From Arthrospiribacter ruber (GTDB lineage Bacteria > Bacteroidota > Bacteroidia > Cytophagales > Cyclobacteriaceae), in NCBI RefSeq assembly GCF_019343195.1, contig NZ_RPHB01000010.1, positions 1-64,000 on the forward strand: 64,000 bases of DNA. The letters run 5' to 3'. Of the stretch, positions 52,045 to 62,190 are shown in pieces. The position numbers were made by a program, and so were the translations under genes. Position 1 is the first letter of the stretch. Each line of letters starts with the position of its first letter. Below the pieces are notes generated by a model. That model was not told the origin of the DNA, did no database searches, and saw only the letters and a list, made by a program, of their open reading frames with translations.

Positions 52045-53051
52045 TGTCGCTGCTAGAACTGACACCTGCAGGCCTGTATTGTAGCAAAGCCGACTTGTAC
52101 ATTGATCCATGGAGGCCGGTCAACAAAGCAGTTATTACGCATGCGCATGCAGACCATTCCCGCTGGGGAATGAAGCATTACTTAGCGCATCACTTGTCCA
52201 AAGAAGTGATGAAGCTCCGGCTTGGAGAGGATATTTCTATTGAAACAGTGGATTATGGAAAGCATTTTTTGGAAAATGGAGTTAAAATCTCACTTCATCC
52301 AGCAGGACATATTCCGGGATCTGCTATGGTCAGGTTGGAGTATAAAGGAGAAATAGCAGTCATTAGCGGGGATTACAAAACAGAAAATGATGCTTTAAGT
52401 ACACCATTTGAGCCAGTGAAGTGCCATGAATTTGTTTCGGAATGCACCTTTGGGTTGCCGATATACAAATGGGAACCACAGGAAAAGATTTTTGAAGCCA
52501 TGAATTTTTGGTGGAGTATAAATGCAGAAAAAGAGTTTAACTCAGTGGTCTTTGCCTACTCCTTGGGCAAGGCCCAGAGGATTTTGGCCAACTTGGATTA
52601 TTCCATTGGTGCAGTATATGCTCATGGAGCCATTTGGAACACCAATCAGGCACTTCTGAAAAGTGGACTGGAAATTCCGGATATCCCAAAAGTGACACAA
52701 GAAATTCCTAAATCAGCATTTCAGGGGGCTTTGATTATCGCTCCACCTTCCGCAATGGGGACACCTTGGATGAAGAAATTTTCCCCGTATCGCACCGCTA
52801 TTTGTTCTGGTTGGATGAATGTCAGAGGTGCCAGAAGAAGGCGTGCGGCTGATGCAGGCTTTGTTTTGTCGGATCATGCTGATTGGGAAGGGTTGATCAC
52901 TGCCATAAAAGCTTCGGAGGCCGAAAAGGTTTACCTCACTCATGGTAGTACGGCTGTTTTTGGAAGGTATCTGGAAGAAGTAGAAAAAATTCAGGCAGTG
53001 GCATTGGAAACACTTTTTGAAGGGGAAAACAGTAACTTAGAGGATAATTAA
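52044..53051 (+). CDS. DNA-ligase-associated exonuclease (MBL fold)
   Basis: This 335-residue metallo-beta-lactamase-fold nuclease shows VITHAHADHSRWG (metal ligands HxHxDH), HPAGHIPGSAMVRLEY, ISGDYKTEND, AYSLGKAQRI and SDHADWEGLI. This is the pattern of the ligase-associated exonuclease usually encoded with an ATP-dependent DNA ligase and a helicase. Neither partner is in this window; the downstream neighbour is guaA. It may still act in DNA repair with partners elsewhere. Confidence 0.87.
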   Translation: MSLLELTPAGLYCSKADLYIDPWRPVNKAVITHAHADHSRWGMKHYLAHHLSKEVMKLRLGEDISIETVDYGKHFLENGVKISLHPAGHIPGSAMVRLEYKGEIAVISGDYKTENDALSTPFEPVKCHEFVSECTFGLPIYKWEPQEKIFEAMNFWWSINAEKEFNSVVFAYSLGKAQRILANLDYSIGAVYAHGAIWNTNQALLKSGLEIPDIPKVTQEIPKSAFQGALIIAPPSAMGTPWMKKFSPYRTAICSGWMNVRGARRRRAADAGFVLSDHADWEGLITAIKASEAEKVYLTHGSTAVFGRYLEEVEKIQAVALETLFEGENSNLEDN

Positions 53052-53315
53052 GAGCTTTTTGGTATTTTTCCCATGATGCATGTTGGTTCAGTCCTAGAGA
53101 AGCCGATCAATGCGGGTTTAAGGGGTATACAAGTCTTTTTGACGAACTTATTCCCAGTCTATTTGAGTAAGGTTTTACCCAAAGCGACATTGAGCTGATG
53201 CTCATCCTCAACCCAAGAAAGGCGTTTAGGGTCAGGATTGATTGAGTTTGAATTTGGAAGGCAAAATAATCTTCTGAATTTTTCGGCAATCCTTTTTCCT
53301 TTTAGGATGCCTATG
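53052..53315. other. Intergenic spacer between exonuclease and guaA
   Basis: No gene is supported. Frames of about 60 codons exist on both strands without recognisable content. The ligase gene expected after the exonuclease is absent. Confidence 0.6.
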
Positions 53316-53323
53316 TACCTTTG
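53316..53323 (+). promoter_or_regulatory. -7 promoter element directly before guaA
   Basis: TACCTTTG matches the TAnnTTTG consensus and ends 3 bp before the ATG at 53327. Transcription would begin at or beyond the start codon, consistent with a leaderless or nearly leaderless mRNA if the start is right. Confidence 0.5.
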
Positions 53324-53326
53324 CGC

Positions 53327-54856
53327 ATGGCAGAACAGATACTCATCCTAGATTTTGGTTCCCAATACACACAGTTGATTGCCCGCAGGGTAAGGGAACT
53401 TAATGTTTATTGCGAAATCCACCCCTACAACAATGTTCCTGAAATCACCCCGGATATTAAAGGGATTATCCTTTCAGGAAGTCCCTGTTCGGTGAGAGAT
53501 GAAGGCTCTCCAGATCTTGATTTGGATGCATTAAGGGGCAAATTGCCCATATTAGGCGTTTGTTATGGGTCTCAACTTTTGGCACAAAAATATGGAGGAG
53601 AAGTGCTTCCTTCTGAAATAAGAGAATATGGAAGGGCAAATCTTGATCACATAGACCTACATTATGATCTTTTGAAAGAAATGACTCATGGTTCACAGGT
53701 CTGGATGTCTCATGGTGACACGATAAAAACGTTGCCCGTTGGCTTTGATGTGATTGCGAGTACTACTTCTGTGAAGGTGGCTGCTTTCAAAATTCAGAAT
53801 GAAGAGACATATGGGATACAGTTTCATCCTGAAGTAACCCATTCCTTGGAAGGGAAAAACTTGCTCAGAAACTTCGTAGTGGGTATCTGTGGATGTGCTC
53901 AGGACTGGACTTCTGACATGTTTATCGACAATACGGTCGCAGAGCTAAAAGCTAAAATCGGATCAGATAAGGTTGTAATGGGACTTTCAGGAGGGGTGGA
54001 TTCCTCAGTGGCTGCTACCTTGATCCACAGAGCCATTGGCGAAAACCTTACTTGCGTTTTTGTGGACAATGGGTTACTTAGGAAAAACGAATATGAAGAA
54101 GTATTGGAGTCTTATAAGACTTTGGGCCTGAATGTAATTGGAGTAGATGCCAAACAGCGTTTTTATGTAGCCTTGGCGGGGATTTCTGATCCGGAAACAA
54201 AAAGAAAGGCTATAGGCAGGGTGTTTATAGAAGTTTTTGATGACGAAGCACATAAGATCGATGGTGTGAAATGGCTCGGGCAGGGAACCATTTATCCTGA
54301 TGTCATAGAGTCCGTCTCAGTCAAAGGTCCTTCGGCTACCATCAAGTCCCACCACAACGTGGGCGGACTGCCTGATTTTATGAAGCTTTCTGTAGTGGAG
54401 CCTCTCAATACCCTTTTCAAAGATGAAGTGAGAGAAGTAGGACGGGCACTTGAGATACCGGAAACCATCATAGGAAGACACCCTTTCCCCGGACCGGGTC
54501 TGGCAATCAGGATTTTGGGGGATATCACGGAAGAAAAAGTCAAAACCCTCCAAGAAGTAGATGCCATTTTTATCCAAGGGCTAAAAAATCACGGATTGTA
54601 TGACCAAGTGTGGCAGGCAGGAGCAATATTGCTTCCGATCCAATCTGTAGGAGTGATGGGAGATGAGCGGACTTATGAAAGGGTTGTGGCACTGAGGGCA
54701 GTAGGATCTGTAGATGGGATGACAGCGGATTGGATCCATTTGCCCTATGAATTCCTGGGCAAAATGTCCAATGAGATCATCAATAGGGTAAAGGGCGTCA
54801 ATAGAGTAGTCTATGACATATCGTCCAAGCCACCGGCTACCATAGAATGGGAATAA
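53327..54856 (+). CDS. guaA: GMP synthase (glutamine-hydrolyzing)
   Basis: This 509-residue enzyme aminates XMP to GMP. The class I amidotransferase domain (1-190) has [29 protein letters not shown] (catalytic Cys in GVCYG) and [11 protein letters not shown]; the ATP-pyrophosphatase domain has [13 protein letters not shown]; the C-terminal dimerisation domain has [17 protein letters not shown] and [17 protein letters not shown]. All parts are present. The start at 53327 ([11 protein letters not shown]) is chosen over an in-frame TTG at 53321. A terminator follows. Confidence 0.95.
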   Translation: MAEQILILDFGSQYTQLIARRVRELNVYCEIHPYNNVPEITPDIKGIILSGSPCSVRDEGSPDLDLDALRGKLPILGVCYGSQLLAQKYGGEVLPSEIREYGRANLDHIDLHYDLLKEMTHGSQVWMSHGDTIKTLPVGFDVIASTTSVKVAAFKIQNEETYGIQFHPEVTHSLEGKNLLRNFVVGICGCAQDWTSDMFIDNTVAELKAKIGSDKVVMGLSGGVDSSVAATLIHRAIGENLTCVFVDNGLLRKNEYEEVLESYKTLGLNVIGVDAKQRFYVALAGISDPETKRKAIGRVFIEVFDDEAHKIDGVKWLGQGTIYPDVIESVSVKGPSATIKSHHNVGGLPDFMKLSVVEPLNTLFKDEVREVGRALEIPETIIGRHPFPGPGLAIRILGDITEEKVKTLQEVDAIFIQGLKNHGLYDQVWQAGAILLPIQSVGVMGDERTYERVVALRAVGSVDGMTADWIHLPYEFLGKMSNEIINRVKGVNRVVYDISSKPPATIEWE

Positions 54857-54878
54857 GATATCTAAAAGAATGGAATCG

Positions 54879-54906
54879 ATGCCACCTCTTGTAGGTGGCA
54901 TTTTTC
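54879..54906 (+). terminator. Terminator after guaA
   Basis: ATGCCACCT (54879-54887) pairs with AGGTGGCAT (54893-54901) and is followed by TTTTC. Confidence 0.75.
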
Positions 54907-54987
54907 TTTTCTTTTGGCAAGAAATGGGTTAAATTCGAGGCCTTGTTTAAGGAACGGAATTTGCCCTAGTAATAGAAAAAATTATTT

Positions 54988-56637
54988 ATGAAACGAGTTT
55001 TCCTTCTTCTCCTCTTTTTAGTCTCATTTTTTGCGAGCAGTTCAGCCCAAGATAAACTGAGTGAATACAAAAGAGCCAAGACATTGATTGGTTACGGCAA
55101 TTACAAGGATGCTATGGATTTGCTTCAACCTTTTTTGGATAAAAGCAGCTTTGGCCAGCTTTCCAATTATGCCAGCTATCACTATGCATTTGCGGCATAT
55201 CAGAATGGGCAATTTGAATTGACAAGAAATACACTTCAGCCTTTGGTAGAGCGAAGAGCTTGGAACAAATCAGAAGATGCAAAATACCTCTTGGCACTGT
55301 CATACTTTCAGGAAAAGAAATACAAAGAAGCCTTGGAAACTGCATCTTCCATAAGCGATTCTAAGCTCAGGCAGGAGGTGGCCAACGCCAGTTTTGAGTT
55401 TTTGAAGGACGCACCCCTTGACTTTTTGATGGGAAACGTGAAAAAATTCAATGATAACTCCGGGTACATGCTGGCCTTGAAATCTCAATTGGATAGAAAA
55501 ACCATTTTTTCTTCTGAAGAAAGGGAAGTGTATGCTGAAATTAACCGTTCCGGAGACATAGGCTCCCTAGTTGATAAAAATGGAGAGGTTTTGGATATCG
55601 CCCTAGTGTTGCCTTTCAACTACTCAGGAGCAAGTGGCGTAAGAAATCTCGGCTCAGGAAACTTTGTCTTTGAACTCTATCGGGGGATTCTGCTTGGGGT
55701 GGAAGAATTGAGAAAAAATGGAGTCAAAGTAAATTTAAAAACTTTTGATACCGCCCGTGACAATGAAAAGGTGGAAAGCATACTCAATGATCCCTTCCTT
55801 AGACAGGCAGATGTGATTGTTGGTCCTATATACCCTGAGGAAGTAGAAATTGTGAGTAATTTTGCTGAAACCAGTAAAATTCCTTTCATCAATCCACTTT
55901 CCAATGTAGATGACAAACTGCAGGGAATGCAATATGCATATCTTTTCCGTCCTTCAGTAAGTGCCATCACCGATGGTGTGGTAGAGTTTGCCAGAAAAAA
56001 TATCCCAGGTAAAAAGATTGCCTTGGCATATTCTTCAGCCTTGAGAGACGAGACACTTGCTAAGCAAATCCAAGAAGAGGGGAGGAAGTTTGGCTTTGAT
56101 ATCATCAGGTCTGAAAATGTGAATGGAAGATCAGTGATAGATTTTTTCAAAAACCTACATCTTAATGGCGAAAATAATTCCTCTGCAGACCTGGTAATCC
56201 TTCTGACAGATGATCCCAATATAGGATCTTCAGCTTTGGGTTTTTTGGAATCCCAGAATATCAGCACACCGATTCTGGTGATGGACAGCTGGCTGTATTT
56301 TAATTTTGCCAATTTTGAAATGATAAAGGCAGAAAACTTCCACTTTATTGGGAACAATACCCTCAGACTTGGAGACAAAAGAGTGACTTCATTCAGAGAT
56401 AAGTATTATAGTAATTATACCGCCTACCCCACATTCAATACCCACTTAGGGTATGAACTTGCTCAGTGGATAGGTAGCGCTATCAATAGCAAAGACGGCT
56501 TTGACCTTAGAGCAAATTTGGACAAAAAGGGATTTTGGGATGGAGTGGTTACTTACGGATTGGATTTCAAAAACAGTTCAAGCAATAAGTTTGTTCCTGT
56601 GTTAAAACTGGAAAAAGGAAAGGTAGAAATCAAATAA
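54988..56637 (+). CDS. LpoA-like periplasmic binding-fold protein with TPR-type N-terminus
   Basis: This 549-residue protein has a signal peptide (MKRVFLLLLFLVSFFASSSAQ). A helical TPR-like N-terminal part (about 25-170: AKTLIGYGNYKDAMDLL, QEKKYKEALETASSI) is followed by a type I periplasmic-binding-protein domain (about 200-545: IALVLPFNYSG, ELYRGILLGVEELRKNGV, DVIVGPIYPEEVEIV). This combination matches the LpoA/penicillin-binding-protein-activator and ABC-receptor architectures. Its ligand and partner are unknown. Confidence 0.8.
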   Translation: MKRVFLLLLFLVSFFASSSAQDKLSEYKRAKTLIGYGNYKDAMDLLQPFLDKSSFGQLSNYASYHYAFAAYQNGQFELTRNTLQPLVERRAWNKSEDAKYLLALSYFQEKKYKEALETASSISDSKLRQEVANASFEFLKDAPLDFLMGNVKKFNDNSGYMLALKSQLDRKTIFSSEEREVYAEINRSGDIGSLVDKNGEVLDIALVLPFNYSGASGVRNLGSGNFVFELYRGILLGVEELRKNGVKVNLKTFDTARDNEKVESILNDPFLRQADVIVGPIYPEEVEIVSNFAETSKIPFINPLSNVDDKLQGMQYAYLFRPSVSAITDGVVEFARKNIPGKKIALAYSSALRDETLAKQIQEEGRKFGFDIIRSENVNGRSVIDFFKNLHLNGENNSSADLVILLTDDPNIGSSALGFLESQNISTPILVMDSWLYFNFANFEMIKAENFHFIGNNTLRLGDKRVTSFRDKYYSNYTAYPTFNTHLGYELAQWIGSAINSKDGFDLRANLDKKGFWDGVVTYGLDFKNSSSNKFVPVLKLEKGKVEIK

Positions 56638-56808
56638 TTTTGCTTCACTGAAGACTTAACTTAAGTCCCACCATCATTTGTCTACCACCTTTTAAAACGA
56701 CTAAGTTTCACTTGACCCAAAGAATCAGATTAAATAATTCAGAGAAGGGATTTTTCCTTTCCCAATCATAAAGATCAATTCAAAAAATATAATATAAAGA
56801 TTTAATTC

Positions 56809-58101
56809 ATGCAGATTACCCAAAGTAAATCCTTGTTTGAAAAGGCGAAAAACTATATCCCAGGGGGAGTCAATTCTCCTGTAAGGGCTTTCCGTGCAGT
56901 AGGAGGTGACCCGATATTTATCAAAAAAGCTGACGGGGCTTTTATTTACGACGAAGATGATAATGCCTATATAGAGCTGATCAACAGCTGGGGTCCCATG
57001 ATTTTGGGACACAATCATCCGATGATCCGGGAGGCTGTAATCAAAGCAATGGAAAATGGAACTTCTTTTGGAGCTCCTACAGCAAGGGAGGTGGAAATTG
57101 CAGAACTGATCGTTGCTATGGTGCCTTCTGTTGAAAAAGTAAGGATGGTAAATTCCGGTACAGAAGCTACCATGTCTGCCATCAGGGTTGCCAGAGGTTT
57201 TACGGGAAGAGATAAATTCATCAAGATGGAAGGTCATTACCATGGACATGGTGATTCTTTTTTGATTTCAGCAGGATCAGGTGCGGTTACTATGGGAAAT
57301 CCGGATTCGCCTGGCGTGACCAAAGGCACAGCTAAGGACACACTTTTGGCCCCATATAATGATCTTGAGGCTATAGAAAAGTTGGTTACGGCCAACAAAG
57401 GGGAAATTGCAGCCTTGATATTGGAGCCTGTACCAGGAAACATGGGGCTAGTTATTCCAAAAGAAGGCTATCTTGAAGGATTAAGAAAAATCTGTGACAG
57501 AGAGGGGATAGTTCTTATCTTTGATGAAGTGATGACTGGTTTTAGGCTATCCAAAGGGGGAGCCCAGGAATTGTTCGGTGTCACTCCTGATATGACCACT
57601 CTAGGAAAAATAATCGGAGGAGGTATGCCGGTGGGTGCTTATGGAGGCAAAAAGGAGATTATGGAATTTGTTTCCCCAGCGGGACCTGTTTATCAAGCCG
57701 GAACATTATCCGGTAATCCCATTGCAATGGCAGCCGGACTTACCATGCTCAACTATCTCAATGAACATGATGAAGTATATACTCAACTCAATCAAATAGG
57801 GGATAAGATTGTTGCTGGGATCAGATCCAGCCTTGAAGGACTGGGACTGGATTATACCGTGAACCATCTTGGTAGTATGTATAGCCTGTTCTTTACCAAT
57901 TCGAAAGTTACGGACTTTGCATCTGCCAAGCATTCTGATACTGCTCTCTTTGGTAAATATTTTCAATCTATGCTTCGTCAGGGGGTGTATCTTGCTCCCA
58001 GTCAATTCGAAAGTTTATTTCTTTCTACGGCTCTTTCAGATCAGCTTATTGGCAAGATATTGGAAGCTAATAATGTAGCGTTAAAAGAGATTCACCAATA
58101 A
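56809..58101 (+). CDS. hemL: Glutamate-1-semialdehyde 2,1-aminomutase
   Basis: This 430-residue PLP enzyme makes 5-aminolevulinate from glutamate 1-semialdehyde for heme and vitamin B12 synthesis (C5 pathway). It has YIPGGVNSPVRAFR, the substrate-binding VNSGTEATMSAIR, GHYHGHGDSFL, FDEVMTGFRL and the PLP-lysine region TTLGKIIGGGMPVGAYGG (Lys near residue 267). Complete length. Upstream intergenic sequence of about 170 bp shows no clear element. Confidence 0.95.
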   Translation: MQITQSKSLFEKAKNYIPGGVNSPVRAFRAVGGDPIFIKKADGAFIYDEDDNAYIELINSWGPMILGHNHPMIREAVIKAMENGTSFGAPTAREVEIAELIVAMVPSVEKVRMVNSGTEATMSAIRVARGFTGRDKFIKMEGHYHGHGDSFLISAGSGAVTMGNPDSPGVTKGTAKDTLLAPYNDLEAIEKLVTANKGEIAALILEPVPGNMGLVIPKEGYLEGLRKICDREGIVLIFDEVMTGFRLSKGGAQELFGVTPDMTTLGKIIGGGMPVGAYGGKKEIMEFVSPAGPVYQAGTLSGNPIAMAAGLTMLNYLNEHDEVYTQLNQIGDKIVAGIRSSLEGLGLDYTVNHLGSMYSLFFTNSKVTDFASAKHSDTALFGKYFQSMLRQGVYLAPSQFESLFLSTALSDQLIGKILEANNVALKEIHQ

Positions 58102-58113
58102 ATAAGCATAAAA

Positions 58114-58464
58114 ATGGAACTTAGGATATACGGCATCAAAAACTGTAATACCATGAAAAAGACCTTCGATTTTTTGAAAGAGAAGGGAGTGGATTACCAT
58201 TTTACTGACTATAAAAAGGAAGCACCTGACGCAGAACTTTTGGTGAAATTCGCCGAAAAAGTAGGCTATGAAAAATTGATCAATAAAAAGGGCATGACTT
58301 ACAGGAAGCTGACAGATGAGGAGAAATCAAGTCTGGAAAATGAAAAGGAAGGCTTAGCACTTTTAAGCAAGAAAAGCAGTATGATCAAAAGGCCCATTAT
58401 AGAATTTCCTAATGGAGATTTGGTTTTGGGTTTTGATCCAGAGGCAATTGAAGCAAAAATGTAA
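58114..58464 (+). CDS. ArsC/Spx-family thioredoxin-fold protein
   Basis: This 116-residue protein has LRIYGIKNCNTMKKTFDFL with the single N-terminal Cys11, then YKKEAPDAELLVKF and KRPIIEFPNGDLVLGFDPE, as in the ArsC-related YffB/MgsR group. It lacks further cysteines for a classical arsenate reductase cycle, so the role could be redox sensing or glutathione-dependent reduction. It follows hemL by 12 bp. Confidence 0.82.
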   Translation: MELRIYGIKNCNTMKKTFDFLKEKGVDYHFTDYKKEAPDAELLVKFAEKVGYEKLINKKGMTYRKLTDEEKSSLENEKEGLALLSKKSSMIKRPIIEFPNGDLVLGFDPEAIEAKM

Positions 58465-58602
58465 GGAAAGGTTTACGGCAGCATCACAGTTATTGGTGCT
58501 GCCATATTTTTTTATTGAGGTACTTTTTGAATTAATATGACCCGTTTTGTCATATAAAACCAACTTTTTTCCACTAATGAGTACAACTGAATCTTTTATT
58601 AT

Positions 58603-59793
58603 ATGAAATTTTATACTTATTATCTTTCCCTTCTTTTGAGTGGAACATTGTTCATGTCAGGTTGTGATTCTGCAAAAACTGATTTGCCGATCAATCCTCA
58701 CGCTGAAATTGAATTGGAATTGTTTGACTCTTTGGTTGTTGAAGAGTTTTCTATCATGTATATCAATGACATTAACTTGCAGTATGGCAAGGCGCTGATA
58801 GTTGATAAAAATAAAAATCTATTCTTGACTGACTTGAAAGGACAAATTATCCAATCTTTTGAACTGGCCAATGATGGTCCAAATGGAGTGGGAAGTACTG
58901 GAGCACAAGGCTATAAGTTTTTGGATGATAAAAGGTTTGTTGCTCAAGGTTTTCTCAATGGCTACTTTGTTTACGATTTAGAAGGAAATCAGATGATCAA
59001 AGCACCTTACAATACAGATAATCTTTTCCGGATCACTTTATACAGAGGTAGGACTACTTTTCATCCCTACTTGGAAAATGGGCAGATCATGGTTTTGGGT
59101 GAAGAGCTCAATTTCTTCACCAATGAAGAAATGGATCCTAAAGTGCATGGTTTAAATATCTATGAAGAGGTAAGTGGGGTTTTTAGATACAATTTGGAAA
59201 CTACAGAAAATGAATTGTTGGAGACTTTTCCTCCCACATGGGAGCCTAGGGTAACTCAGCGTTATGTAGGAAATAGGATGTCATTTGTGGCATTACATGA
59301 CAGTAAAGAATCCTACGCCTTGTTGCCCCAAGCTGGATCACAATTGTTTATATATGATATGGGGAATAAAAACAAACTAAGAGAAACCATAGAACTTAGC
59401 CATCCAAAAAGACCTGAAGTATTTCCAAGCATTTCTATGGATGATTCCAATGAAATCGAGAATCATCCTGTTTTCAGCAATTTACTTTATGCAGGAGAAT
59501 ATGCTTTGGTGCAATTCTTTACTAAGATTCCTGAGGATCAACTTAAAGCTTTTAAAGCAAAGTCAGAACAATATTTCAATTTACCGGAATATAAAGAAGC
59601 CTTCAGAAAATACGTTAAGCCCTATTACATATTAGTGAAGAATGGCCAGCAAATAGGTGTTATCAATGAACTCCCTGTGAATGGGAATATTGAGTTTTTG
59701 GATAAAGAAGGAGCAATCTATATCAATGACAATATCAGTCCGGAGGTAGAGAGAGATTACAACGTGTTCTATAAGCTGAAGATAAAAGAATAA
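58603..59793 (+). CDS. DUF4221-like 6-bladed beta-propeller lipoprotein
   Basis: This 396-residue protein has a leader ending in the lipobox MSGC (Cys21), then a propeller-like series of beta repeats (KALIVDKNKNLFLTDLKGQI, YFVYDLEGNQMI, GVFRYNLETTENELL, IYINDNISPEVERDYNVFYK) resembling DUF4221 family proteins of Bacteroidota. The ligand is unknown. It is convergent with the epimerase gene and both share the terminator at 59792-59815. Confidence 0.75.
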   Translation: MKFYTYYLSLLLSGTLFMSGCDSAKTDLPINPHAEIELELFDSLVVEEFSIMYINDINLQYGKALIVDKNKNLFLTDLKGQIIQSFELANDGPNGVGSTGAQGYKFLDDKRFVAQGFLNGYFVYDLEGNQMIKAPYNTDNLFRITLYRGRTTFHPYLENGQIMVLGEELNFFTNEEMDPKVHGLNIYEEVSGVFRYNLETTENELLETFPPTWEPRVTQRYVGNRMSFVALHDSKESYALLPQAGSQLFIYDMGNKNKLRETIELSHPKRPEVFPSISMDDSNEIENHPVFSNLLYAGEYALVQFFTKIPEDQLKAFKAKSEQYFNLPEYKEAFRKYVKPYYILVKNGQQIGVINELPVNGNIEFLDKEGAIYINDNISPEVERDYNVFYKLKIKE

Positions 59794-59815
59794 AAGAGGC
59801 CTGCGCCTCTTTTTT
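59792..59815. terminator. Terminator shared by convergent genes
   Basis: AAAAGAGGC (59792-59800) pairs with GCCTCTTTT (59805-59813) around CTGC, with A and T runs for both directions. Confidence 0.75.
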
Positions 59816-59819
59816 ATTT

Positions 59820-60773
59820 TTAGAAATTCACCAAATACTCAGGGAGGTTGGTCAAAATATCCGCCGTCATTTTTTCCAAATCGTAATCATGCTTCCAGCC
59901 CCAGTCTTCTCTCGATCTGCTATCATCTATGCTGTCCGGCCAGGAATCTGCTATAGCTTGCCTAAAGTCAGGTTCATAGCTTATGGTGAAGTCGGGATAA
60001 TGTTTTTTGATGCTTTCGTAGATTTCTTTAGGAGAAAAGCTGATGGCCGCCAAATTATAACTTGACCTGATTTTTACTTTTTCCTTAGGGGCATGCATTA
60101 GGTCTAAGGTTGCTTTGATCGCATCAGGCATGTACATCATTGGCAAGTAGGAATCTTCCTTAAGGAAAGAAACAAAATGTTCTCCGGCAATGGCTTTATG
60201 GTAGATGTCTACTGCATAATCAGTAGTGCCCCCACCCGGCAGAGACTTGTAACCGATAAGACCTGGATACCTGAGACTTCGGACATCCACCCCAAATTTC
60301 TGGAAATAATATTCACACCACCTCTCTCCTGCTTGCTTGGAAATACCATATACCGTATTGGGCTCTTTTACACAATATTGAGGGGTATTGACTTTTGGGG
60401 TGTTGGGCCCAAATACTGCTATCGAAGAGGGCCAGTAGACTTTGTCCATGTTGAATTCTTTGGCCAGTTCCAATACGAACAGGAGGCTCTCCATATTGAG
60501 ATGCCAGGCAAAGAGTGGTTTTTTTTCTCCTGTTGCAGAAAGTACAGCAGCCAAGTGATATATCTGCTTGACATTTTCTTCTTTGACCAGCTTTCTGACT
60601 TTTTCCTTATCCATGACATCCAGCACCTGAGTGCGGCAAAAATCAAATTTCTTAAGGTTATCAGGATTGATATCTGATGCGATGACATTGTCATTTCCGT
60701 AAATCCCCGCCAAAGCCAGTGATAATTCTGAACCAAGTTGCCCAGCAGAGCCGATAATAAGAATTCTTTCCAT
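59820..60773 (-). CDS. NAD-dependent epimerase-fold protein, likely L-threonine 3-dehydrogenase
   Basis: This 317-residue short-chain extended SDR has LIIGSAGQLGSELSLAL, ASDINPDNL, YHLAAVLSATGEKKP and the catalytic VYGISKQAGERW (Tyr-x3-Lys). The phrase SLRYPGLI and the adjacent kbl gene, divergent by 143 bp, fit the short-chain threonine dehydrogenase that makes 2-amino-3-oxobutyrate. Other UDP-sugar epimerases look similar, so the assignment leans on context. The start at 60773 (MERILIIGSAG) is used. Confidence 0.82.
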   Translation of the reverse strand: MERILIIGSAGQLGSELSLALAGIYGNDNVIASDINPDNLKKFDFCRTQVLDVMDKEKVRKLVKEENVKQIYHLAAVLSATGEKKPLFAWHLNMESLLFVLELAKEFNMDKVYWPSSIAVFGPNTPKVNTPQYCVKEPNTVYGISKQAGERWCEYYFQKFGVDVRSLRYPGLIGYKSLPGGGTTDYAVDIYHKAIAGEHFVSFLKEDSYLPMMYMPDAIKATLDLMHAPKEKVKIRSSYNLAAISFSPKEIYESIKKHYPDFTISYEPDFRQAIADSWPDSIDDSRSREDWGWKHDYDLEKMTADILTNLPEYLVNF

Positions 60774-60916
60774 AAGATAAATTACACTTCCCGGGTCCAA
60801 AGGCCCATGAGCTTTTTTGATTATATTTGGGTTTGCGTGGGCAAAAATAGTGAAATCAATGAATGAATAACATTAATATTCCACAAGTGTTTTTATAATA
60901 AATCAGTCTAACAAAT

Positions 60917-62113
60917 ATGTACGATACTTTAAAACCCAAATTACAGCAAGAGTTAAAGGAAATTGAAGAAGCAGGTCTTTTTAAGAAGGAAAGGGTCATT
61001 ACTTCTCCCCAGTCAGCAGAAATTACCATCTCAGGAGGTAAGAAAGTGTTGAATTTTTGTGCTAATAATTACCTGGGTCTTTCTTCGCATCCTAAGGTTA
61101 TCGAAGCGGCAAAAAGTGCTATCGATTCACATGGTTTTGGGTTGTCTTCAGTCAGGTTTATCTGCGGTACGCAGGATATCCATAAAGAATTGGAAAGAAA
61201 GATATCCGAGTTTTTAGGGACAGAGGATACCATACTTTATGCAGCAGCATTTGATGCCAATGGCGGTGTGTTTGAGCCTATCTTCGGGCCGGAAGATGCT
61301 ATCATCTCCGACGCGCTTAACCATGCCTCAATCATAGATGGAGTAAGGCTTTGTAAAGCTATGCGCTTTAGATATCAACATAATGATATGTATGATCTTG
61401 AAGCACAGCTAAAAGATGCGGATGCCAAAGGTGCGAAGCAAAAGATAATTGTGACAGATGGAGTATTTTCTATGGATGGTACTATTGCCCAATTGGATAA
61501 GATTGTAGCCTTAGCCGAAAAGTACAATGCGGTAGTAATGTCAGACGAATGCCATTCCACAGGATTTATGGGCAAGACAGGAAGAGGTGTCCACGAACAT
61601 TGTGGTGTGATGGGGAAAATTGATATCATCACGGGAACATTAGGTAAAGCTCTTGGAGGGGCATCCGGTGGGTTTACTTCAGGAAGAAAGGAAATCATTG
61701 AGCTGTTGAGACAAAGGTCCCGGCCATACCTTTTTTCAAATACCTTGGCTCCCTCCATTACCGGAGCATCTATTGCTGTATTTGACCTGCTATCTGAGAC
61801 CACAGAGCTTAGGGACAAGCTTGAAGAAAACACCAAGTATTTTAGAGCTAGAATGACTGAAGCAGGATTTGATATCAAGCCAGGGGAGCATGCAATTGTT
61901 CCTATTATGCTCTATGATGCAGTGCTTTCCCAAAAAATGGCCGAGAAGTTATTGGAAAAAGGAGTTTATGTGATTGGATTTTATTATCCAGTAGTGCCAA
62001 AGGGGCAGGCAAGAATAAGAGTACAGATTTCTGCCGGACATGATAGAAATCATTTGGATACTGCTATCAATGCTTTTATAGAGGTAGGTAAGGAATTGGG
62101 CATCATTAAATAG
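60917..62113 (+). CDS. kbl: Glycine C-acetyltransferase (2-amino-3-ketobutyrate CoA ligase)
   Basis: This 398-residue PLP enzyme cleaves 2-amino-3-oxobutyrate with CoA to glycine and acetyl-CoA, the second step of threonine degradation. It has [73 protein letters not shown] and the PLP-lysine region [15 protein letters not shown]. Divergence from the threonine-dehydrogenase-like gene supports the pathway. A terminator follows. Confidence 0.93.
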   Translation: MYDTLKPKLQQELKEIEEAGLFKKERVITSPQSAEITISGGKKVLNFCANNYLGLSSHPKVIEAAKSAIDSHGFGLSSVRFICGTQDIHKELERKISEFLGTEDTILYAAAFDANGGVFEPIFGPEDAIISDALNHASIIDGVRLCKAMRFRYQHNDMYDLEAQLKDADAKGAKQKIIVTDGVFSMDGTIAQLDKIVALAEKYNAVVMSDECHSTGFMGKTGRGVHEHCGVMGKIDIITGTLGKALGGASGGFTSGRKEIIELLRQRSRPYLFSNTLAPSITGASIAVFDLLSETTELRDKLEENTKYFRARMTEAGFDIKPGEHAIVPIMLYDAVLSQKMAEKLLEKGVYVIGFYYPVVPKGQARIRVQISAGHDRNHLDTAINAFIEVGKELGIIK

Positions 62114-62148
62114 AAACCATTCTAGTTTTCTTTTATAAATGATAAAAG

Positions 62149-62179
62149 CCTGCTTGTCTTTAGACAGGCAGGATTTTTT
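62149..62179 (+). terminator. Terminator after kbl
   Basis: CCTGCTTGTC (62149-62158) pairs with GACAGGCAGG (62163-62172) with one G-U pair, followed by ATTTTTTG. Confidence 0.75.
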
Positions 62180-62190
62180 GTATATGTGAT

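Noticed and set aside
53107-53289. Short frame between the exonuclease and guaA
   Set aside because: Sixty codons without family resemblance; kept only as an intergenic note.
55677-56378. A 233-codon frame antisense to the LpoA-like gene
   Set aside because: The opposite strand carries a signal peptide and a complete binding-protein fold; the antisense frame has biased Ser/Leu/Ile content typical of a shadow.
56725-57249. A 174-codon frame antisense to hemL
   Set aside because: It is antisense to the conserved HemL N-terminal half and has no recognisable motif.
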